NCBI GenBank assembly: GCA_032622095.1
Contig: CP136063.1
Coordinates: forward strand, 180,399,956 to 180,463,955
Source of the DNA: Siphonodentalium dalli
Taxonomy: Eukaryota > Mollusca > Scaphopoda > Gadilida > Siphonodentaliidae
DNA: 64,000 nucleotides
Direction: 5' to 3'
The notes beneath the pieces are model-generated. The model worked only from the letters and a program-made list of their open reading frames with translations, had not been told where the DNA came from and ran no database searches. Shown here one piece after another: positions 35,501 to 47,500 of this stretch (positions are counted from its first letter, which is position 1; each line of letters starts with the position of its first letter). A program made the position numbers and the translations under genes.

Positions 35501-38500
35501 GTGTAGTATAGAGTTAGAATAGCACTTACCCGGAACCGTGTTATCCAGAATACAGGCGATCACACCACCAGTCACACCCGGGTTCACAAGAAGCATCTGG
35601 GTCAGGTTGTCAACGGTATCCACCCCTGCATGACACCCAACAGTTATAATCAGTTCCAACAGAAACAATGAATGGTTGTCGTTATTTTTATAAAATATGA
35701 CTGTAACAGTCTTTGATAAATCTGAATGACCAACAGGGGTTCCAAGAGGGCCTCCGTTGGGGTGGGGGTGTTCAACTTAGAATTTCCATCTCCACTCCAT
35801 TGCATGCAAAACCTGACCCAAAATTCCATGTTCCACAAATTTCATTTGTGCCCATTGGGTTGAAATTTTCCTACAGCTATACGTCAACGTTTTCAATTGT
35901 TGGAAATTTTCAACACTATATTTGGCCGAAAGTTGGAAAATAATCGACTTCGGTTTAAGATAACAAGTTTCACATTGATTACTGGTTGGAAAATCAGACT
36001 ATGTCAACACAATTTCACCTATTTTAGGTGTGAAATTTCCAACAAATGAAAATTTATAAAAGTTGGGATAAGAACCCCACCACCTGTCCCTGATTACCGA
36101 AAACAAGCCATTATCGCAAATCGACACTAATTATGATGTCTAACTATTAGCAATTGTGATTCAGATATCTTATGAACATACACATGGATCCAAAGCATGA
36201 TAGATTAAGATGATATAAATATCTCGAGAACTGAACCAGTGCCCGAAGTATACTTTCCATAATTAAAGGTCCGTTGCAGTTTGAAGACATAAATTATGCT
36301 CTCTATTGTTATATACACACCATATCATAACGAAGCGGAACCATGGCAACAAAGGAGATATCCCACAGATTGCAATGACAACATAAGATAGGCAACTCTT
36401 TTGGGAATGGATGATCGGAATTAAAATAATGGATAACAGATAAGTTGAAGCTTGAAATTATGCTATGCCGTTTCCAGTTCTTCGTCACTCAAGGTATCAT
36501 GCACGGAGATGAACACAGATATAATTGTATATTCTATTTATTATCAACCACTTTTGGGCGACGGAAGCGTGGACGATCTTTATAACAGGCGGTCTCTAGA
36601 AAAAATCCAAAACATATTAAAACGTCCTTTGATGTTAGAAGGAACTAAATATTTTCCATAGGCCGCAGTGTTAACGTTTGACCACGCCCACACTAAATTC
36701 TCGAGTTCCGAAGTGCACGAGGCATGCGTTCGTGAAGATCAACCCTTTCGGCATCTGTTCGCACAGAGAAGTACCCTTCGAGCCATACCTGTTTCAAAAT
36801 CAACATACGTTTTCCACGGGGGGGGGGGGGGGGGCTCGGTGGCTCAATCGGTTAGGGGTACAACTCCAAGCCGTTTCGCCTTCCAGCGCTGGCGATAAAG
36901 GTTCAAATCCACATGTTTCCATCGTGGACTTTGTAACTCGAAATCGTTATCTGGGAAAGTTGCCAGTTACTTGCCGATGGCCGGTGGTTTGCCACACATG
37001 GTCGACGAGTTTATCAGCCATTGAAATCACTCTTAGATTAGCCGTAAGTGTGCGGATTTCCTCCACCATTAAAACTGGCAATGTCGTGATATGGCCTTAG
37101 TGGCTAAAGCGACATAAAACCCGAATCAATCAATCAATCCACACTACCCCACTTTCTTTGCACAGAATTGACAGTCCAACACACAGCCACAATCTCCCTT
37201 CATTGTTTGGACCCGAGCGCATTTCAGATTAGGAAACGTCCACGTTTTGATATGCCATGGGTATTATATTTCTTGCATTTTTAATTTTTTTTGACATATT
37301 ATACGCCTATCGCGCGCCAGAATTTGTTTTAACTCGTATTCGAGATACCCTGTAAAAACGAAAGGGACGTAATTCTACTTATTTAGTTCCCTCTAACATT
37401 GAAAGTCGATATCCGGCCACCAATACCTCATATTAATAGGATTGTGGGCCCGATCAATAATTATTTTATGGTTTAGAATGTGTACATTTGGTGTGTGTGT
37501 GGTTTAAACTCTGACAGGGTAACTCTATAATATGTTCATTAAAGATACATAATCAGAATAAACGCTCCTAAATTACTATTTCATTGGTTTCGGGGGTAAA
37601 ACATATTCGAGTCGAGGAACCCACCCATCAAAGTTCAGAGTGATCAGATATAGATTTTTGAAATCTCAATTTTCAGCGCCGGTACTTTTTGACGGCCTCG
37701 GCTGGTAAAAAATTTAAGTTTTCTGAAAAAGCCGACCGACATTCTCTCGATACCAAATTGCGTTGAACAAAATTTTGATATACAAGACGTTTTGGGCAAT
37801 TTTAGACTATATAGTTGATAGTAACTGTTGTTAGCATTTTAATTAATCGATTCTGATAGCTAGCTAAAGGGGCCTTTGGTGAAATGTTGTTGTTGCTGGA
37901 TCTGATGATGTGGGGACCATCGAATCGGATTGAGTATCTTTAATTGGCGTGTGGGAATGCCCGGGCTTCACGTTTACACGTAGTACGTCTTTTGAGTGAA
38001 CATCCGTTATAGGAGACCAATGGGTGGGACTCGGTCCAAAAACAGCATCATCCCAACCGATATCCCAAGCTCTTTTGGACCGAGAAGACTTAGTCTAATA
38101 CAAGCTCCACAAGCACTTCTACGCAGGACTTACCGCTGCCAGCACCTACACATAACGTGAAGAAATAGCACATTCAGGTATTTGAGACTTTTTGTAGGTT
38201 ACAATTCATTCTGCATTATTCTGAGAAACTGAACTGTCCATATTCATTTGAAAATTGTCTAGACCAAGCCAGAATGAATTGTAACTGACAAAACACTTCA
38301 ATAAAACAAATCAGATTTAATTAAGAAAATACACATGCCGGCAGCGGTCAGACATAGCGTAGCAAGGGGACTGAACTCTGTTTTGCAGCTTGAATCTAAT
38401 ATGTTGGTTATGTGGTTTAAACTAGGACAGTGTATGTCTAACATGTTCATTAAATCTTACCTATTTTAATTTCATCTTTATTGGCTATCACCCACTCTGG

Positions 38501-41500
38501 GATCATCGTGCCTGCGAATATCCCAATACCGATTACGGCAATGTTTCTAAAGGCACTCAGGTCAACGGCCGCTAAGTTTGATAAGAGAATTCCCTGTGCG
38601 AGTCCGAGACTGACCAATAGAGCTCCTCCCATGACGGGATAAGGGATGGTCACCAAGACGGCTCCGAGTTTGCTAAAGATTCCCAGAACTATGTAGATAA
38701 CCCCCATTGTCTGGAACACTGTGCGGCTCGCTACCTGGAAGAGAGAGAAGATACATGTACATGCAACATATCTGCACGATGCACCCCGCAAACGTTGGTT
38801 AACACTTTCTATACTAAATGATTTCTCCCATTCAGTTAAAATAGTATACATTGGAAGGGCATATTGCTCATTTAGATGGGGAGTTCAAGAAAAATTAAGC
38901 AGACGACAGAAAAAAGATAGCACAACTGCGGAAGGACATATTCATTGGTCGGAAATATTCAGATAATAAGTTATATAGTCGTTTATTGAACTTATTATCT
39001 GAGAATTTCCTAAGGAACTACTCATCAAAAAGTATTTAGTATAGAAAGGGTTAATGTGATTTGACCAGATAAAACAAAATATTTGTGGTTGGGGTTTCCC
39101 TAGCGACCCTACTGTAAATCCCATATCGTAAAGTATTTGTAATGGTGTTCCACAGTCTCGTCAGAAGACAGTGAACATTAATCTTTTGAAAAAAAACAAG
39201 CTCCCAGAATAAAGGTTAATACCTGCGGCCGTGAGCGTATGAAATAATGTACCACACACGGAAAGAAAAAAAATGAATCATATGTGTATTTTATCGTATT
39301 CATCTTGGAGAATATCACATGTGTATTAATCGTATTCATCATAGATAATATCCCATGTGTATTTCCGTACAAATAGGTACAATAGGCCGAAGTTAGGAAA
39401 ATATTCGACTTTCGGTCTAAAAACTGTCCACACAAAATACTAGTTTGATCAAACTATAGGAACAATTTAAACTTATTTTGGTCTCCAACTGATGTCAAGC
39501 ATTAAATTTCCAACCGTGACTACGCAATTCAAAATTTTACTCCAAACGATCACGGAGACTGTGTGGTACGTTTGAGATGTTTACCTGTATGTTCGTGTTG
39601 ATTGTGGTCTGATGTTAAAACTGACAATACCCAGATCAATAACAAAATACGATAAAGGCGAATATATTAGTTACATAACAGCATATACACACACCTTTTT
39701 AAGACCGATAACTCCTATGTTACCGGCGGTTGATGTTGTGGCTACCGGAAGTCCCATTATTCCAGCGATGGAAGCAGTCAGACCTTCCGCCATCATGCCT
39801 CTATTAATAGCATGCGCCGGAGGCGGGGAGCTCTACACACGCGAGCGCATGCGTAGTATTCCCCGACCGAGTCGAGAATGGATCCCACGGAAGATATGAT
39901 GAAATGCAGGAACAATGCGAAGCTGAACGACGGCATCCCATATTGTCCTTGTGGAAATATAAAGTTCAAATGAGCGTTTGTCATCAGGAGGTTGGATTTG
40001 TGTATATAAAGCGATGTACATGCATGTAGCCTTCATGCAACCGGCAAATAAACGATATTATTAACATTATTGCACGCTCTCAGCTTGTCGAATAGCAATA
40101 ATACATATACATCCATGCATATATATAATTACCGGTAAGTCAACAAAACATAACATGATGACTGTGAAATCAATAATCCAAGGTATCAAAAGTTTCATCT
40201 ATGTGTTCCGAAATGTGTCCTATTTGGTCAGACATCCATTGCAATATAATTCGGAACATATATGTAGTTCCCATTGGACCCACACAACAGTATATATTAC
40301 AATTCATGCAAAACACAGCAAACTGACTCACTTCTGCCACGTGTTGGGAATTAAAAAAAAACTATAAGATATATGAACCATTTATGCCGTGGACAGGCTT
40401 AATGAAGTAGCACACGTGACGTCACCTTCCAAGAAGAAAATAGTCCCTTCTAATACAGTAGCAGTATAATGCGGGTTCCTTCTTTAGTTGTTTTCGAAAT
40501 GGTAGAAATAAAAATCGTTGGTCCAATTATATGCGATATAATACATGGTGGTCAATTTCAATTAATATAATTCCTTGAGTTTTTTCGGTGTGTGTATTTT
40601 CTGTATATTAGTATATAGAGTCGTAACGTGTCAGAAACGACACATTACTATATGTTGAGTCGGAAGATTGTGTCTTGCTTTTATCAAGCTATGGACTACT
40701 AAATGCGTGAAGGAAAGGGAAAATTGATCAATGACGCTCAAATGCCACCCAATAGGACAAGGATTGGATATAAAACAATATATAATTGTGTTTCACAATT
40801 TGATAGCGATTTGTGTTCAATCTGAGTAACAGGTGTCACGCGATATTAGGATTGTTTTTCAAAATTAATATCCAGATTTAATCAAATGGGATGGTTATAT
40901 CAGCCAATACGCACACGAGTGGATGGCGAAAGATAGTTAAGATACCTAATCTGGATTCACGATTGGATGGCGATTGCTATTAAATCGCAATATCACGTGG
41001 CACGCATGTTAGGATAATATTTGTAATTTAGAGAACTATCGAAATATGAAATACAACGAAAAAGCGAAATAGGAAATACAGCCATAAAGCGGAATGGAAA
41101 TTCAGCGAAATGGCGGGGAAAAACGAAATTTAGAGAAATAGGAAATACAGCGAAATAACGAAATACACTATTATTACCACTTTAGATGGCGTTCTCTAGT
41201 AGAATAACTATATTTTACCCGCACGATAAGATTCCATAAGTTTGAGACGAAGTTGACCGGAATCGGGCGGCGGGCGTTAATGAAGCTTTGTATTCGTTAA
41301 CGCCCGCCGCCCGCTTCCGGTTAAGTCATATATCAAGTGATCACAAGAGGACGGAGTGGTAATAATAGTAATAACATGATTTTGTCCGGCGTCATGGTTT
41401 ATTAACGGCCCTCCAGGAATGAATAAACCATAACGCCATTTAAAATCGTGTTGTATTATATTACATAGCGATTGACATTCAGAGTGGTATGGTTATTAAC

Positions 41501-44500
41501 GAAATAAATGCGACCGCAGACGCTGCGATTTTAAATCAAAGGTACGAAAATCACTGGTGGGGCACCCACTGCGCACGCTCACGATAAGTTCACAGGAATG
41601 TCGTAGCGATCAAGAAATGTTCGATTTTTACCAGAAAAATCGTGGCGTGTCCTTGGCAACACGTGCAATCAACAAATTCAACTATTGGACTTCGTGGGGG
41701 GGGGGGGGGACACCTTTAATTGAGTTGAGTCAGGAAAGTGAGTATTATATGTTTCTGCCCGATGCTATCCAGACAGAGAGAAGACTAAACTAACTGAATC
41801 GAATTGAGAAATTAACGAGCACAAAATATATATATATATTTTTTTTTATTAATTGTTCAAGTTCAACTTTCAAGTTCAAATACAAATTAGCACAGTGTTT
41901 AGTTTAGAAACTTTAACTACATGCCATATATCTATAATTGCATATAAATGAGGAGAATGAAATATAACCCTTTGCCTTTTAGCTTTGTTTTTACAATAGA
42001 GAACTTCAACTAGTATAGAAGGGTCTGACATCGCAGCTCCGCAGCGTCTGTGGGCTTGCCACTTTCCTCTATTTGCGATTCTTCTCCACCTGTGATATAA
42101 AATCGCAGGTGTCTGCGGAGGTACTAGCGGAGATATTCCTAGAAGTGTATTAAAGAGCTTTTTCCACATGTAATGGTGTCATGCGTACAAATTACCTGGG
42201 TATGGTACCTCTAACCATGGCATTGTATCGATAACTTCGATCCGGGCATCGGTTCTAGCAAAGTACTCTGGGCTACCGGGATCAGATGAAAACGCACCCG
42301 CCCATGTGAGTAAAAACGAAATGAACCAACAGGATACTATCGATATGAGGATCTGTAATAGCAAAAAAGATGTACAGTAATGCTCTAAATAATCGACACC
42401 TTAACCACAACATAATTATGGGTTACTTTTCAGGAATTAGTCGGAAATATAGCTTGTTGCCATTCATCGGAAAGCTATCACTTTCCGATGTATGGCAACA
42501 AGTCATATTTCCGACTAAATCCTGAAAAGTTACCCATAATTCTGCTGTGGTTAAGGAGTCGATTATTTAGGGCATTACTGTACGTAAACGGTCATCTGAA
42601 TCTTCAAGCTATGTCTCCGTAATATGGAAGGACAGATAAGATAAATACATGAAATACCGACAAATAGCTTTTATATACTCTGACAATTAAAAATTGCAAT
42701 AGTCATATCAGTTTTCCAGCAATTTTCAAATTAGACCAATTACGCCCTCTGTGTTTTACCATTTCAGGAATAGATCAACACGCCACGCTCTTAATTGTTT
42801 CATGCAGTCGTAGAATTGGGACCGGATTTGTCTCAGTTATGTGACTTGAATAAGTCGTTCGGTGGCATATAAAGTCCATATACAAGTGTTTAAAGACCCA
42901 CGACCCGATTTGACACAAAATTTGAAACCAACTTTAGATTTTAGAGCAGTTCTTGCTTACGATAATGAACTTATTTACATCCACAATAAAGAAGTATTGC
43001 AGGTACATGTATTCTTCGGGCATAACGTTTCTGATTTTTGAAGATTTTTTTGTTCCCATACAAATTCGGGGGACAACATAAATGAGCGTTGTTTGTCCGG
43101 ACGATAACTTGAGTAGTATTCAACAGAATTTGATAAAACTTGGTATGACTGGCCTTCACATGAGTCCCGGTCAAGACCCTTTCTGGCGGGGCTATGCCCC
43201 CTTCAACTTAGAATTTTCTAATTATATTGTTGTTCGGATGATAACTCAAGATATTTCAAATTCAGTATGTGGATTAACCGCATGAAAATACTGGTCTTTG
43301 TGTTCGGCCGGACCATTCCTGTGGGAGTTATGCAACTTTTCGACTTAGAAGTTGCCGATTATTTTGTTGTCCGGATGATATATAGCTCTAAAATTTAGTA
43401 TGTGCATTTACCATATGAAAATACAGGTCAACTCCGCATTGGGTTCAGTCCGACCATTTCTGTGTAATTATGTGCCCTTTCGCCTAAGAACTTGTTGTCC
43501 GGATGATAACTTTAATATTATTTTTAACCGAACGATATAAACCTTGGGGTGTGGGCTTCATAAAATATTAGACAGTCCCGATCAAATTTGATTATTGATC
43601 CGATCCGACCATGTCTGGAGTTATGCCCCTTTTCGACTTAGAATTTGATGATTATATTGTTGTCCAGATGTTAACTAACAGATGTTATATATCCTATAGC
43701 TTTCAAATTTAGCACAGTGTATGTGGATTAATCAGACGAAAATACAGTTTAAGGTCAAATTTGGTTTTATTTGGATTCAGTTCAAACATTTACGATTGAG
43801 TTATGCCCCTTTGCAGCTTAGAGTTTGATTATTATTTTGGGATGATCACTTTGATAGCATTTGGCATAATGTTATTTAACTTGGTACCGGGTACGTATGT
43901 GGGCTTCATATGAGAAAGTCCCACTAAAGTGCGAATATGGGTCCGGTACGATCATATCTGTCGGAGTAATGCCCCTTATCGACTTAGAATTTGCTGATTA
44001 TATTCTTAAAATGGATTTAGTACATAATGTATTTGAAAGAATTGTATGAAACTTGGTACCGGTATGTGTACTTCCAGTATATATGAGAAAGTCCCACCCG
44101 CTCAAGTGCGAATATGGGTCCATTCGGCTCATTTCTGTCGGAGTAATGCCCCGTTTGGACTTAGAATTTGCTGGTTATTTATTTCTCCGGAAGATAACTT
44201 GAATATAGTATTTGATATAATTTGATTAAACTTGGTTTATGGTCGTCATATGAGCAAGTTCCGTTCAAGTTTGAATTTGGTTCTCGCCCGACCATTTCTG
44301 ACGAGTTATGCCCCTTTCGACTCCGAATTTTCGCCATCGAGGAGGAAGTTTTTTGTTTGTGTAGTAGAAATATGTGCTTCAGAAAATTAGCAGAAAATTC
44401 GATGTCTTTGTTCTTAAAGAAAGCCAAAGTCGCAAAAAAAAAACACCTCTTGTTATTATGGTGTGTAATAGAACATGTTAACACCATAGACAGTTGGGAG

Positions 44501-47500
44501 CAGAGTTTAATTCAATAAATTGTTCATTTTTGAATAAGCCACCGGTCAAATAATGCCCCTTATTCTGGGGACGTGTGGCCTATAGCGGCAATTTATTGTC
44601 AATTAATGAGGGCAATATACCCCAATCATGACCACTTACATTGCCTTAGTTAGATTAGTGAACGTTATGGCGTTGGTCTGCGTCGATGCCGCAACAAAGT
44701 CCGTTACATCGAGTTATCATGTGAAACAAAGTCAACCAAAAAATATCACGATATCGTGCTCCAAACACACACACACACAAAGAGTGTGTAACAGTACTTA
44801 GATTGAAAACAACTCACCGAGAATGATTTGTGGACAGTTGAGCGAATGACGAAGAAGCCCCTTGAAGGTGTCCAGCCCGGCAGAGGGGTTGTGATTCCTC
44901 TCATGTATAAGGCAAGTGTCATGGCGATAGCAAATGTCCTGCGTATATGGAATACATTATATAAAACAAGTCTCATGTCCATAGCATAGCAAATGCCCTG
45001 CGTGTATATGGAATACAGTTCTAAGCAAATGTCCTGTCTACACATGGAACACACGTACTTGCAGAATAACCATAACACATGACACATGACATGTATATAT
45101 GGAAGATTTAAAAGCCGGAGTTATTCCTTTTATAACATGAGACACACAACCCCGAAAGTAGTTACATGTATATGTTTGTGTATTATGCTGAATATTTACT
45201 TTAACAAACATATAACGCAAACGTTTGAGAAACCAGTATAGGCTGCGCACAGATCAAGCAAGAAAAAAAAAGACTGCAGCGAAACTTGAAAATGGCAAAT
45301 CAAAACAGTGTTAATTGATCCCCGATTGTGCTATATCATGACTTGAAAATTGAAACATCGTATTGTAAAGATTAAGATAAGGAGACTGTAAGATTCGTTC
45401 CTATATATAAAATGTATAAAATGGTGGATATACACAAAGTGGAATGTACCACAGAATGTGAAGGGTGTTAAACGTGAACATCAGCAACAGCTTGACGTTG
45501 CGAGGTAGATAATAATAATAATAGTTATGACATTTCATATACACCAAACAGTAACAATATTGTCCTTTCTGTTATGGAGTTGGGGTGTGGGGAGTTGCTT
45601 ACTCACAATTCGCACACATATACATGTGCATTGCACTAATTCTATTGATATACCTTCCACATATATGGATGGTGTATAACACTGGAAAGAAAATGGAAGC
45701 GAGCAATACAAAAATAGTTTCTTTAAAATGTCAATTGTTTCCAACTGTTTCCTCTATTTAATATAGTTTGGAGCTCATATCCACTCAAAGGTGCTCGCTC
45801 GCGGACTTTACAATGATGTGTATTAATTTTACAGGAACATAAGGTGACGTGCGCGTCTGCAGACAATCCACAATCCACGAGGTATCCCAGGTTCCTGGGC
45901 AAGACAGACAAAGAAACGAGGCTTTCGTCAAACATCATATCAGATTGAGGTTGGAGTACCAATATATATATGTATCAATTCATTCTTATCTACGGTGGCT
46001 GGTTTAGGACATAAACAAAACTATTTTTATCTCGAAATTTCGAGGTAAGATCTGGGGGCCTCGGTGGCTCAATCGGTTAGGGGTACAACTCCAAGCCGTT
46101 TCGCCCTCCAGCGCTGGCGATTAGGGTTCAAATCCACATGTTTCCATCGTGGACTTTGTAACTCGAAATCGTTATCTGGTGGAGGTACCAGTTACTTGCC
46201 GATGGCCGGTGGTTTGCCGCACATGGTTGACGAGTTTATCAGCCATTGAAATCACTGTTAGATTAGTCGCATGTGTGCGGATTTCCTTCACCACTAAAAC
46301 TGGCAATGTCGTGATATGGCCTTAGTGGCTAAAGCGACAATAAACCCCAATCAATCAAGATAAGATCTAGAAATTTCGACATAACATCTCGAAATTGCGA
46401 GAGAGTATGTCGAAATTTCGAGATGTTATGTCGAAATTTCGAGAAGCTATCTCGAATCTCGAAATTTCGAGATAAAAATATTTTAGAATATTCAGAATAC
46501 ATGTGCGTACTACATGTGAAACTAAGACTATTACTTACATAGATGCCACTCCCCAGTGTATCTCACAGAATTTAACAATGAATGGATGAGACGATAGCGT
46601 GAGCAGTGTGAGCCAGACGACGACTGTGATTGGTCCAACGTATCGAAGCATGAAACCAATGAAGCCAAACATGCCCGATGCAGCATGCACCAATCCTCCT
46701 AAGATCATGCTGCCTGATATCTACATATAAACAGAGCGAGATCACTTCACTCACTCAATAATTTTCTTATATTTGAAATATACCAGAGAAAACTACTCGT
46801 AGAAACCACAGTATAAATAGACCAGAATGTAATCGGATAATACAATGCCCGATGACCGTGACCCTTATATCACGAAAGAAAGGATGCCAACATTTTTTTT
46901 CATCTTAATATATGTAGACAAAACGGTTCTTCAGTTTTTAAGTTCAAGACCTTAATACAAGCTCAATCGGATGCTCGTTCTGATTTTAAGTAGCATGTAT
47001 TCCGATGGATATATTACCACGGTTTTGTAGTACAATTCTAGATATAATCGATTGTACCACACAAATCGTGGTAAAAAGATACAATCAATGCGATCTTGCC
47101 AAACTTCGCATTTGACAACATAAACTGATGGCTTGAGACATATTTTATTTGAATAATATACAAAAAACATAAGCTGATTGTAGGATTCCGCTTCGCATCG
47201 TCCTATATAATCAGTTTCTTTGTGGTCAAATACCTATTAGCTGTATACTTATTTCTTACTTATCAAAAGTGTAAAGAATCGAAAATTCAGAAGTTATATG
47301 CAGCAAGTTATGTATACCATGTATCACGTGTATTATTGTAAAGACCAAACTGTGATGGATAACTGTTTGGGTGTGCACAATGTGTCTCGAACATAAAATG
47401 TCTGGATATATACGTGCATGCACATGCTCACCAACTGCACTCTTTGCCAGACGTACTCGTCGTATTCGTCCTCAGGCAGCACACTTGACATATTGGCTCC

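Noticed and set aside
36668-37100. 76- and 140-codon plus frames
   Set aside because: They run through the G-tract and the tRNA-derived SINE and have no independent similarity.
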